From Peptacetobacter hominis (lineage in GTDB: Bacteria > Bacillota > Clostridia > Peptostreptococcales > Peptostreptococcaceae): DNA of 59,874 nt. The translations under genes and the position numbers were made by a program. Under the pieces are notes generated by a model, which worked only from the letters and a program-made list of their open reading frames with translations, did no database searches and was not told where the DNA came from. The stretch is from NCBI RefSeq assembly GCF_006861675.1, contig NZ_SGJB01000017.1, forward strand, positions 1-59,874, in the 5' to 3' direction. Positions within the stretch are counted from its first letter, which is position 1; every line of letters starts with the position of its first letter. Shown one piece after another: positions 1 to 7,406 of this stretch.

Positions 1-75
1 CGTGGTTGATAGGTCAGAGGTGGAAGTGCAGCAATGTATGCAGCTTACTGATACTAATAGGTCGAGGACTTGACC
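1..75 (+). rRNA. 23S rRNA, 3' end (partial)
   Basis: The window opens inside the last helices of 23S rRNA. The stretch ending near position 75 has the conserved tail with the ACTAATAGGTCGAGG core followed by CTTGACC. The gene starts outside the window. The 5S gene follows about 60 bases later, so this is the end of an rRNA operon. The exact mature 3' end is uncertain by a few bases. Confidence 0.95.
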
Positions 76-137
76 AAGATAAATGATGGAAGATGTATGT
101 ATGCGGTTTTCAGAGTGCAGCTCTGAAACAGAAGATT

Positions 138-255
<118 letters not shown>

Positions 256-314
256 AATCTTTTTTTATTTTTTGTCATATTAAATTTTTATTCAGAAGAC
301 AGGAGATATAAATT

Positions 315-971
315 ATGAATGAAATCCAGAAATTTTTTCCTTTTTGGAATAAATTAAATAGTGATGAACAAAATATTATAGCAGAAAGTATATCTGAGAA
401 AAAATTTAAAAAAGGAAGACAGATAAACAGTGAATACTCGGAATGTGCTGGAATTATAGCCTTAAAAAAGGGAACAATGAGAGTATATATAATATCCGAG
501 GAAGGAAGAGAAGTTACGTTATACAGACTTTCAGAGGGAGATATATGTGTACTTTCTGCATCATGTATACTTGAATCAATAGCATTTGATATACATATGG
601 ATGCGGAGAGTGATCTTGAGATATTGAGTATACCTTCTGGAACATTCAGAAGTGTAGCTGAAAAAAATATATATCTGAAATGTTATATGTACGAAGAAAT
701 TACAAAAAAATTCTCCGAAATAATGACTGCAATGCAGCGGATACTTTTTACTGCTGTAGATAAAAGACTTGCTGTGTTCTTATGTGAGGAGTATGAAAAA
801 AATGGAACTAGAATTAAAATGACTCATGAGCAGATAGCTTCAAATATAGGTAGTGTCAGAGAAGTTATTAGTAGACTATTAAAACATCTTGAACAGGAGG
901 GTGCCATAAAGACTGGAAGAGGTGTTTTAACAATTGAGGATATAGATATACTGAGAAAAAATACTATATAA
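315..971 (+). CDS. Crp/Fnr-family transcriptional regulator
   Basis: This is a 218-residue Crp/Fnr-type regulator. An N-terminal cyclic-nucleotide-binding-like beta barrel (about residues 10-125, with GTMRVYIISEEGREVTLYRL) is followed by a dimerisation helix and a C-terminal winged helix (about 150-215, with THEQIASNIGSVREVISRLL). The sensor lacks the N-terminal four-Cys cluster of E. coli FNR but has two Cys in GDICVLSASC. The effector is unknown. Redox or oxygen control is likely, because the next genes are a ferredoxin, a membrane Fe-S protein and a thioredoxin-type export system. A good ribosome site (CAGGAGATATAAATT) supports this start. Cytosolic DNA-binding protein, probably acting on this cassette. 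Confidence 0.9.
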   Translation: MNEIQKFFPFWNKLNSDEQNIIAESISEKKFKKGRQINSEYSECAGIIALKKGTMRVYIISEEGREVTLYRLSEGDICVLSASCILESIAFDIHMDAESDLEILSIPSGTFRSVAEKNIYLKCYMYEEITKKFSEIMTAMQRILFTAVDKRLAVFLCEEYEKNGTRIKMTHEQIASNIGSVREVISRLLKHLEQEGAIKTGRGVLTIEDIDILRKNTI

Positions 972-984
972 TACGGCTAAACTT

Positions 985-1155
985 ATGAAAATCGAGAGTT
1001 TTATAAATGATATAAGAGCTGTCATATATCAACTAAATATTTCTTTGTGTGACATGGTTACAGAAAATCAGGATTGGATAAATTATAATTGGATATCGGA
1101 TGAACATATTACAAAATTTTATCCAATAAAACAGAAAGGAATAAAATATGTCTAA
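985..1155 (+). CDS. possible small protein, 56 aa
   Basis: A 56-codon frame starts at ATG 985, 14 bases after the regulator stop, and ends at TAA 1153-1155, overlapping the first bases of the ferredoxin gene. It is rich in Ile, Asn and Trp and has no motif I recognise. No clear Shine-Dalgarno sequence precedes it. The overlap with the next start would fit translational coupling, but an open frame of this size in AT-rich DNA can also arise by chance. It may equally be leader sequence of the ferredoxin message. Confidence 0.3.
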   Translation: MKIESFINDIRAVIYQLNISLCDMVTENQDWINYNWISDEHITKFYPIKQKGIKYV

Positions 1156-1390
1156 CATTAAAAAAACAATAACGGATAAGAAAATAAAACAAAAGAAATA
1201 TGCTGAAGTTGATAGAAGTACATGCGTTGCCTGTGGATGTTGTGTAAAAGTATGCCCAAAGGATGCAACAAGTGTTTATAGGGGACTATATGCATCTGTA
1301 GATGTGGATAAATGCATAGGTTGTGGATTATGCAGCAGAGAATGTCCTGCATCTGTAATAGAAATTTTAAAAGCGGGGGTAGAGGCATAA
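1148..1390 (+). CDS. 2[4Fe-4S] ferredoxin-type protein
   Basis: An 80-residue protein with two 4Fe-4S signatures. The first is CVACGCCVKVCP and the second CIGCGLCSRECP, each CxxCxxCxxxCP. After a short Lys-rich N-terminus it is essentially only the dicluster domain. It probably carries electrons in the cytosol. The stop overlaps the start of the next gene by one base (TAATG), so it is co-translated with the NapH-like membrane protein. AAAGGA sits just upstream of the ATG. Its neighbours suggest that it feeds or drains electrons at a membrane redox relay; the partner is not known. Confidence 0.93.
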   Translation: MSNIKKTITDKKIKQKKYAEVDRSTCVACGCCVKVCPKDATSVYRGLYASVDVDKCIGCGLCSRECPASVIEILKAGVEA

Positions 1391-1983
1391 TGAAAAAGAG
1401 CAAAAAATGGTATGATTATTTATGGATAGCGTCTCTTCTTTATCTTACGCTTGGATTTTTTAATATAATGTTTGCATGGTTTGGGCTTTTGTGTTTTTTT
1501 ATACCACTGATAATATCTGTTGTGTCTGGAAACAAAGCATACTGCAACAGATACTGTGGAAGGGGTCAGCTTTTTGATATTTTAGGGAAAAAACTTAAAC
1601 TATCAAGAAAGAAGGATATACCCAAATTTATAAAAAGCAAATGGTTCAGATACGGATTTTTAACATTCTTTATGGTTATGTTTATAAATATGCTTGTATC
1701 GACGTATATGGTGTTCAGAGGTGCTACTGACATGAAAGAGGTCGTAACGATACTCTGGACATTCAAAGCACCTTGGAGCTTTGCGTATGAAGGAGGATTC
1801 AATCCGTGGATGGTTCAGTTTGCATTTGGTTTTTACAGTGTAATGCTTACCTCCACAATACTTGGAATAATAACGATGATTCTTTTCAAACCAAGATCGT
1901 GGTGTGTATATTGTCCAATGGGAACGATGACACAGGGAATATGCCGGATAAAAAATATAGATGTGTATAGAAAAAATCAATAA
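1390..1983 (+). CDS. NapH-like membrane 4Fe-4S protein
   Basis: A 197-residue membrane protein with about four transmembrane segments. One cytoplasmic loop carries CNRYCGRGQLFD and the C-terminal region carries WCVYCPMGTMTQ; these are the CxxxCxRG and CxxCPMG cluster motifs of NapH/CcoG/RdxA-like quinol or electron-transfer proteins. The start is the ATG overlapping the ferredoxin stop; an upstream in-frame ATG at 1312 would lie inside the ferredoxin gene and has no ribosome site. With the ferredoxin and the CcdA-TlpA fusion it probably forms a membrane electron path. It is shorter than full NapH proteins and has only two Cys groups. Confidence 0.85.
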   Translation: MKKSKKWYDYLWIASLLYLTLGFFNIMFAWFGLLCFFIPLIISVVSGNKAYCNRYCGRGQLFDILGKKLKLSRKKDIPKFIKSKWFRYGFLTFFMVMFINMLVSTYMVFRGATDMKEVVTILWTFKAPWSFAYEGGFNPWMVQFAFGFYSVMLTSTILGIITMILFKPRSWCVYCPMGTMTQGICRIKNIDVYRKNQ

Positions 1984-2060
1984 TAGAATTCAGATATAAA
2001 AGTTAGTGAGTATATCTCAGAGGGTATATAACTTAGAAAATTAATCTCTGGAGGTATTAT

Positions 2061-3293
2061 ATGAATTTTAATATAGAAACTGGAGTTCCTGCTGTTACAG
2101 TATTTATACAGGGACTGCTGAGCTTTTTATCTCCATGTGTTCTTCCATTGATACCAATTTATATTGGTTATCTTTCGGGTGGGAATACGGAAGATGGAAA
2201 GCTTTTTGGAAGTAGACTGAGGCTTTTTATAAATATAATATGTTTCTGTTTAGGTATAGGAGCGGCCTTTTTTATAATGGGACTTGGAGCCTCTGCAGCT
2301 GGTAAATTTTTCTCTGAAAACCGGCTTCTGTTTTCGAGAATAGGTGGAGTTATAATAATACTTTTTGGTATATATCAGACAGGAATATTCGGGACATTGA
2401 ATATACTTGGATCTGAAAAAAGAATACCGATAAGTATCGAAAAAATGAAAATGTCTCCCGTTACTGCAGCATTGTTTGGATTTACGTTCAGTTTTGCATG
2501 GACTCCATGTGTAGGACCTGTGCTTGCATCGGTCTTAATAATGGCTGGTAATTCATCTACATGGCAGATGGGATTTATGCTTATAGGAGTATATACTGCC
2601 GGATTTACAATACCATTTATTCTTACAGGTATATTTACAGCAAAAATACTGGAGTTTTTCAGAAAGTATAGAAATGTTGTGAACTATACTGTGAAACTGG
2701 GCGGAATTATTATGATAATAATGGGTGCTGTTATGTTTTCAGGAAAGTTCAATACATCACAGAGTGCGACACAGAATACTTCGTATAATGAATCTGTATC
2801 ATCCGAAGACAACAAATCACGGAATGAGGAATCGAGTGAAGATGAGTTGAATCCAGCTCCAGATTTTATATTATATGATCAGTATGGAGAAAAGCATAGA
2901 CTTTCTGATTATAAAGGAAAGGTTGTATTTATGAATTTCTGGGCTACATGGTGTTCTCCATGTAAATACGAACTTCCTGATATACAGAAGCTGTATGAAA
3001 AACATAAAGACAGTGAAGAATCTCCGGAAGTTGAGGTTATAGGTGTTGTTGCACCTGGATTTGGGAAGGAAAAAAGCGAAGAGGAAATAAAATCATTCCT
3101 TGATGAAAACGGATATACATTCCCGGTTCTTATGGACAGGGAAGGGACAGTTTTTGGAGGATATGGAATATCTTCCATGCCTACAACATTTATGATAAAT
3201 GAAAAAGGTGAAGTCTTTGGTTATGTTCAGGGAGCTCTTACATCTGAAATGATGGATTTAATAATAGAAAAAACAATAAAAAACGAAAGATAG
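2061..3293 (+). CDS. CcdA-TlpA fusion: thiol-disulfide transporter with thioredoxin domain
   Basis: A 410-residue fusion. The N-terminal half (about 10-235) is a CcdA/DsbD-beta membrane domain with its paired half-motifs FLSPCVLPLIP and WTPCVGPVL, whose Cys shuttle electrons from cytosolic thioredoxin outward. A Ser/Glu-rich linker (about 236-262) leads to an extracytoplasmic TlpA/ResA-like domain with the WCSPC active site near residues 297-301 and a cis-Pro in SSMPTTF. One polypeptide therefore moves reducing power across the membrane and delivers it to exported thiols. TGGAGG precedes the ATG. It ends the redox cassette, before a strong terminator. Substrates are unknown; repair of exported proteins is plausible in an anaerobe. 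Confidence 0.92.
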   Translation: MNFNIETGVPAVTVFIQGLLSFLSPCVLPLIPIYIGYLSGGNTEDGKLFGSRLRLFINIICFCLGIGAAFFIMGLGASAAGKFFSENRLLFSRIGGVIIILFGIYQTGIFGTLNILGSEKRIPISIEKMKMSPVTAALFGFTFSFAWTPCVGPVLASVLIMAGNSSTWQMGFMLIGVYTAGFTIPFILTGIFTAKILEFFRKYRNVVNYTVKLGGIIMIIMGAVMFSGKFNTSQSATQNTSYNESVSSEDNKSRNEESSEDELNPAPDFILYDQYGEKHRLSDYKGKVVFMNFWATWCSPCKYELPDIQKLYEKHKDSEESPEVEVIGVVAPGFGKEKSEEEIKSFLDENGYTFPVLMDREGTVFGGYGISSMPTTFMINEKGEVFGYVQGALTSEMMDLIIEKTIKNER

Positions 3294-3352
3294 GAAATTA
3301 GAATATATAACAGAAAAAATATATATGATTTCTGAATGAGATAATTGAAAAT

Positions 3353-3394
3353 AAAAAGGTGCTATTGCATAAGTATTTGCAATAGCACCTTTTT
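3353..3394. terminator. bidirectional intrinsic terminator
   Basis: A 17-bp perfect inverted repeat (3353-3369 with 3378-3394) has A/T runs at both outer edges. It sits between the CcdA-TlpA gene on the plus strand and the YcxB-like gene on the minus strand and can stop transcription both ways. Confidence 0.93.
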
Positions 3395-3396
3395 AT

Positions 3397-4005
3397 TTAT
3401 ACTCTATCATAAGGTACGTTTATAATATTCTTTTTCTTTCTGTTTGTAGTCTTTTCCATAAGGAAGTCTATAAACTTTTCTCTTTTTTCTTTTTTCATTG
3501 AGCTTTTTGGAATTGCCAGAATCTGATTATTTGTAAGTTTATGACCAATCATAATTCCGTATACATCTTTTGTTTCAAGTATTCTAGATACATCGTTATA
3601 GTTATAATCAGTAACATTTTCCTTTACCGTAAAAGTGAATTTATCGTCGAAGAATTCAACCTCTATTTCAAGTTCTTCTCCTCTGTTTTCAAGTCTTCTA
3701 TGATACTGATCATATCCATACATTTCAGCATCTTTTAAAGCTTTTTTTCTTCCGCTTGTTTTTGCATAAATGTCTCCTACAACAAATGCAGCAAGCCAGA
3801 AAGAAAGGAACTGAAGTGTAAAGTATAAAAGTCCAAGGTTAATCCGAGGTTTCATAAAATACATTATAAAAATATAGATAAATACACCTAGAAAAGCTAC
3901 ATAAGATTTATAAGAATTGTAATTTTTGTATAAAAGAAACAGTTTGAATGTATCAGTCATTTGTTTTTCTGTTTCTTTGTATTTAAGTCTGAATGTAGGG
4001 TTCAA
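3397..4005 (-). CDS. YcxB-like two-TM membrane protein
   Basis: A 202-residue protein. Two hydrophobic helices lie near residues 37-75, with an Arg/Lys-rich stretch after the second. The C-terminal half has a YcxB-type pattern (a short beta-rich domain ending in a PKSSMKK-like motif and an FIDFLMEK helix). The function of the family is not known. The start codon is TTG at 4003-4005 behind AAGGAGG with seven bases of spacing, a convincing site. The gene stands alone between a shared terminator and the long leader of the peptide transporter. Confidence 0.75.
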   Translation of the reverse strand: MNPTFRLKYKETEKQMTDTFKLFLLYKNYNSYKSYVAFLGVFIYIFIMYFMKPRINLGLLYFTLQFLSFWLAAFVVGDIYAKTSGRKKALKDAEMYGYDQYHRRLENRGEELEIEVEFFDDKFTFTVKENVTDYNYNDVSRILETKDVYGIMIGHKLTNNQILAIPKSSMKKEKREKFIDFLMEKTTNRKKKNIINVPYDRV

Positions 4006-4196
4006 ATAGTTTCCTCCTTATTTACATAAATAAAATCATATAAAATATATTATACATCTAACTTATCTGCTGTTCAAGGTAGTAATATAACGAAACTATA
4101 AAAATTAAGAAACGTTTTTCGGTTTAGTTTGTTTAGTATATAATCGTTTTGGAGATAAAAAAGCATTTAAAGAAATAGGAAATTCGTTAAATAAGC
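4006..4196. other. AT-rich intergenic region
   Basis: This stretch separates the divergent YcxB-like and POT genes. It must hold the promoter of the minus-strand gene, but I could not assign a convincing -35/-10 pair there. A TATAAT at 4139-4144 on the plus strand lacks a good -35. No coding signal was seen. Confidence 0.5.
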
Positions 4197-4225
4197 TTGA
4201 AAAAGTTTTTTTTATATGATATTAT
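4197..4225 (+). promoter_or_regulatory. predicted promoter of the POT transporter
   Basis: TTGAAA at 4197-4202 and TATTAT at 4220-4225 are separated by 17 bases, a near-consensus housekeeping promoter. Transcription would start near 4232, giving a leader of about 95 bases. Confidence 0.6.
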
Positions 4226-4240
4226 AAATATCGGGATTAG

Positions 4241-4290
4241 AGATTCGAAAAGATATAAAATGAAGTGTTTTTTTTAAATTTTCGAAATCT
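4241..4290 (+). other. hairpin in the POT transporter leader
   Basis: AGATTCGAAAA (4241-4251) can pair with TTTTCGAAATCT (4279-4290), leaving one bulge and an AT-rich loop. It lies in the predicted 5' leader. There is no clear U-tract after it, so a simple terminator is unlikely. It may stabilise the message or be chance in AT-rich DNA. Confidence 0.35.
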
Positions 4291-4327
4291 TTAAACTGAA
4301 AAGATAAATACACAGGAGGAAAAAAAG

Positions 4328-5641
4328 ATGAGCACTACACACAAAAGACCATTTGGGTTCTGGGTATGTTCTCTTTCTTACACATTTGAAAGAATGGCAT
4401 ACTACGCAGCTAAGTACATCCTTACAATGTTCGTTGCAGGACAGATAGTAAATGGTGGACTTGGACTTACAGACGTTGATGCAGCTAAAATATCAGCAAA
4501 CTTAGTTGCATTCACTTACATATCTCCACTTATAGGTGGATATATAACAGACCGTTATGTTGGGGCTAGAAAACTTGTTCCAGTTGGTACATTATTAATG
4601 GCAGCTGGTTATGTATGCGGATACTTCGCATCAGTTCAGACAAGCCTTGCAATGACAAACGCAATGATAATATTAGTTTCTATAGGTACAGCATTCTTCA
4701 AATCTCAGGTATCTGCTATAAACGGTAGATTATTCGATAGTAAAGAAGAACTAGATGCTGCATTCTCTATACAGTACTCATTCGTAAATATAGGATCTTT
4801 CATAGGTACGACATTCTTAGGAGCTATGTGTGCAAATAAAACTAACTTCCAGCCAGCATTCTTAATATGTGCAGCTATAATGGTAGTTTGTACAGTTTGG
4901 TTCATAGTAGGAGCTAGACACTTCGGTGATATAGGTCTAAAACCTTTCAAAGCTGAGGAAGTAAAAGATGAATCAGCGAAAGAAGAAAAACAGCCTTTAA
5001 CTAAGAATGAAAAACAGAGAATAGTTGCTATATTCATAGTTTCTATATTCTCTATAATATTCTGGTTATTCTGGTATCTTGCATATCAGCCAGTTTACTT
5101 CTACTGGCCAGAGCACATGAACTGGAATGTTGGAGGTTTCCAGGTTCCAACTTCATACTTTGATTCATTAAACGGATTCTGCTGTATGGCACTTGGTCCA
5201 ATAATGGCAGTAGTTTGGGGTAAACTAGCAGCTAGACCACAGGGTGACCTTGACATGTTCAAGAAAACTTCTCTAGGACTATTATTACTAGGAATAGCTT
5301 TCGTAATATTCGCAGGTGCAGATGTTGTTAGAGGAGATGGACAGGCTAGTCTTTTATGGATAGTTGCATTCGGTATAGTTCTTTCACTTGGTGAGATGGT
5401 ATTCTCTCCACTTGGAAACTCATTCGTAAGTAAGTTCGCTCCAGCAAGACTTCTAACAGTTATGCTTGGTGTATGGAACGTTGCAACATTCTTCTCAGCT
5501 AAGTCTTATGGATATTTATATGAGTTCTTACAGAAATTCCCATTTGCTCAGGGATATTTCGCAGTAGCTGCTATAGCTATAGTATCTGCTGTAGTACTTT
5601 GGGCTATAAGTGGAAAACTAAATTCTCTAGTTGAAGAATAA
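4328..5641 (+). CDS. POT/PTR2-family proton-coupled peptide transporter
   Basis: A 437-residue MFS protein of the POT family, which imports di- and tripeptides with protons. The PTR2 signatures are visible: a TM1 motif FERMAYY, then GGYITDRYVGARK in the loop after TM2, and FSIQYSFVNIGSFIG in TM5. A charged Lys/Glu-rich loop (about 215-235) divides the two halves. It is shorter than many 450-500 residue POT proteins. The first Glu of the TM1 ExxER motif is Tyr here, which may affect proton coupling. CACAGGAGGAAAAAAAG before the ATG is a very strong ribosome site. Codon use is core-like (CAG for Gln). Confidence 0.88.
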   Translation: MSTTHKRPFGFWVCSLSYTFERMAYYAAKYILTMFVAGQIVNGGLGLTDVDAAKISANLVAFTYISPLIGGYITDRYVGARKLVPVGTLLMAAGYVCGYFASVQTSLAMTNAMIILVSIGTAFFKSQVSAINGRLFDSKEELDAAFSIQYSFVNIGSFIGTTFLGAMCANKTNFQPAFLICAAIMVVCTVWFIVGARHFGDIGLKPFKAEEVKDESAKEEKQPLTKNEKQRIVAIFIVSIFSIIFWLFWYLAYQPVYFYWPEHMNWNVGGFQVPTSYFDSLNGFCCMALGPIMAVVWGKLAARPQGDLDMFKKTSLGLLLLGIAFVIFAGADVVRGDGQASLLWIVAFGIVLSLGEMVFSPLGNSFVSKFAPARLLTVMLGVWNVATFFSAKSYGYLYEFLQKFPFAQGYFAVAAIAIVSAVVLWAISGKLNSLVEE

Positions 5642-5654
5642 GATCAATAAAAAT

Positions 5655-5699
5655 ATGCTGTTGTATTGATACTTTATAGTATTTACAACAGCATTTTTA
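5655..5699 (+). terminator. intrinsic terminator of the POT gene
   Basis: ATGCTGTTGTA (5655-5665) pairs with TACAACAGCAT (5684-5694). A small inner ATACT/AGTAT stem lies in the loop, and the hairpin is followed by TTTTTAT. Confidence 0.88.
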
Positions 5700-5730
5700 T
5701 TATGCTAATATAAGTTGCTTAATATATAAT

Positions 5731-5776
5731 AAAGGGATTATTTACTAGCTAATTGTTAGTAAAATAATCCCTTTTT
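5731..5776 (-). terminator. terminator of the peptide-maturation operon
   Basis: AAAGGGATTATTTACTA (5731-5747) pairs with TAGTAAAATAATCCCTTT with one bulge. Read on the minus strand it follows the precursor gene and ends in a T run. It is nearly symmetrical and may also act on the plus strand. Confidence 0.85.
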
Positions 5777-5816
5777 ATATATCACAAAAGCTGATAAATA
5801 TTATAAAAGTTTATTT

Positions 5817-6020
5817 TTATTTAGTTCCACCAGGAGATATATGCATCATATGATAAGTGTTCCATTTAGAGTTATAGCTAGTTGATTGTGCTGTGCTACT
5901 AGAACATTTACACATAGTATCTGCTGCATTATTACAAGCAATTTGACATATAAACATACATTCATTAAGTGGTGTTACAGAATTTGATAAGCTGTTGCTT
6001 CTTTTACCTAATTTTTTCAT
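5817..6020 (-). CDS. Cys-rich RiPP precursor peptide (Clo7bot/CLI_3235-like)
   Basis: A 67-residue peptide. It begins MKKLGK, a leader start I recall from the clostridial CLI_3235/Clo7bot Cys-rich peptides. Five Cys follow at residues 21, 25, 29, 37 and 39 (pattern CX3CX3CX7CXC), then a tail rich in Ser, Thr, Tyr and His ending PGGTK. The start is ATG at 6018-6020, eight bases after GGAG; an upstream in-frame ATG at 6038 would include that ribosome site. It overlaps the 3' end of the acyl-carrier-like gene by 17 bases, so translation is probably coupled. It is last in the operon, just before a terminator. Being small, Cys-rich and beside a radical SAM maturase, it is best explained as the modified substrate. 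There is no double-Gly cleavage site after a leader and no peptidase gene nearby. The mature product is unknown. Confidence 0.8.
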   Translation of the reverse strand: MKKLGKRSNSLSNSVTPLNECMFICQIACNNAADTMCKCSSSTAQSTSYNSKWNTYHMMHISPGGTK

Positions 6021-6282
6021 AATCAAAACTCCTTTCAAGAATAGAGAGTATATTATTAAAAGTATTAAATTTTTTATTTATAATATCAGCTTCTGGGATA
6101 GTAACATTAAGTTTATTTTGTATATCTATTAATATAAGAACAAGCTCTCTAGGTGGTAAATTTATTTCTTTAGAAAAAAAATTCTGACTTTTCAAATTTG
6201 GATTTTCTAAAAAATTTATATTACTTCGATTAATCATTATAAAATTCAATTCTTTTTCCAATGAATCTTTGTTATATTTCAT
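6004..6282 (-). CDS. acyl-carrier-related maturation protein lacking the carrier Ser
   Basis: A 92-residue protein. Residues about 40-85 resemble acyl carrier helices II-III: LPPRELVLILIDIQNKLNVTIP compares with the DSLDTVELV...IPDED pattern of ACP. Aligned on ELV, the phosphopantetheine Ser is replaced by Asn, so it probably cannot carry a thioester. I recall a family named 'peptide maturation system acyl carrier-related protein' in these clusters, which fits size, position and the missing Ser. ATG 6282 is preferred because GAGGT lies seven bases before it; the ATG at 6288 is too close. It may be a docking scaffold for the maturase or the P-loop-like protein. Confidence 0.7.
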   Translation of the reverse strand: MKYNKDSLEKELNFIMINRSNINFLENPNLKSQNFFSKEINLPPRELVLILIDIQNKLNVTIPEADIINKKFNTFNNILSILERSFDYEKIR

Positions 6283-6316
6283 ATACATACCTCATTTCTT
6301 TATTGTAGTTCTTTAA

Positions 6317-7384
6317 TCATAATAAGTTATTACTTGAATAATAAGTCAAAACTTTAATTATTTCATTCGCTAAAGAAACTTTAATATTATTATCATTAAA
6401 TATATTTTGATTATTGTCAAATTTTTCTATAAATTTATCAACAATATCATTATCTAAAGATAAATAAGAAAATTTATGAGTTCTTTCAGATTCAGCAAAA
6501 CATAATCTTTTTGGAATAATATTAAAAATATCTATATTTAAATTAAATCTATTATTTATAAATTTATTCATATTATCAAAGTCAGATTGATTATAATCTT
6601 CAAGAGGAATATTCAAAATGTTAAAATCCGAAAGCAATGCATTAGAAGCTATAAATAAAAATTCTCCAAAATTATTTGTTAATTTTTTTGAAAAAACTCC
6701 AAAACCTCCAGGAATTTCAATCAAAATAATTTCTGGCTTATAAGTTTTTTCTAACATATAAATATAATGATTGAAAAGTAGTATTTTATCGGATAAACTT
6801 ATTGTTTTATCATATATGAACTTTGGTAAAATATTTATATCATTAAAATCCTTAGAATTTCTTGCAGATAAAGAGTATACATCAAAATTATTTTTTTTTA
6901 GATCTTTATGTATTTTTAATAGAGTTGCATATTTATTTGTATTTTCTGATAATCCTAAAATAAAAACTATAGGAGTATCAATATCTAATAGCTCATTTTT
7001 AGAATCTAGATTATACTCTAAATTAGAATTTACAATTGTTATATCTTTAAGAAGATCATATTTTGATAGCTCATTACTTATATTTTTGCTACTTCCCCAG
7101 ATGATTTCTTTATTATGATTCATAGCTATTGAGATACAATTATCTATATATATATCAATATTGCCTGTTTCCTTAGAATCAAATATCCAAATTATATCAG
7201 AATTTAATATTGATTCATATAAATAATCAATATTTGTGAATCTTATACGTTTATCTTGAAAAGAATTATTTACATCTTGAAATGAAATAACATTAATATC
7301 ACTAATATTATTACTAATTAAATCAGCATTTTCTAATACTGGAATAAGCTCATTGTTATAGTAGAAAATTAAAAGTTTGTACAT
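6317..7384 (-). CDS. peptide maturation system protein (TIGR04066-like), P-loop-like fold
   Basis: A 355-residue cytosolic protein. An N-terminal alpha/beta part (about 1-125) precedes a nucleotide-binding-like domain that opens with IVFILGLSENTNKYATLL, a degenerate Walker A with GxxxxxxK spacing. Later comes IILIEIPGGFGVF, which resembles a Walker B or SIMIBI-type strand. From memory this is the pattern of the TIGR04066 'peptide maturation system' family. AAGGCGG lies upstream of the ATG. It sits between the maturase and the acyl-carrier-like gene with short gaps. Role unknown: it could bind nucleotide, handle the precursor or act as an enzyme. Gln is CAA and Leu mostly TTA, unlike the core genes. 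Confidence 0.7.
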   Translation of the reverse strand: MYKLLIFYYNNELIPVLENADLISNNISDINVISFQDVNNSFQDKRIRFTNIDYLYESILNSDIIWIFDSKETGNIDIYIDNCISIAMNHNKEIIWGSSKNISNELSKYDLLKDITIVNSNLEYNLDSKNELLDIDTPIVFILGLSENTNKYATLLKIHKDLKKNNFDVYSLSARNSKDFNDINILPKFIYDKTISLSDKILLFNHYIYMLEKTYKPEIILIEIPGGFGVFSKKLTNNFGEFLFIASNALLSDFNILNIPLEDYNQSDFDNMNKFINNRFNLNIDIFNIIPKRLCFAESERTHKFSYLSLDNDIVDKFIEKFDNNQNIFNDNNIKVSLANEIIKVLTYYSSNNLL

Positions 7385-7406
7385 AATTACACCGCCTTAA
7401 AAATTT

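Noticed and set aside
1312..1389. Upstream start for the NapH-like protein
   Set aside because: It lies inside the ferredoxin gene without a ribosome site; ATG 1390 is coupled to the ferredoxin stop.
4139..4144. TATAAT as promoter of the POT gene
   Set aside because: No usable -35 at the right distance; the pair at 4197-4225 is better.
5826..5840. Double-Gly motif near the precursor C-terminus
   Set aside because: PGG is four residues from the end, so it cannot be a leader cleavage site in the usual place.
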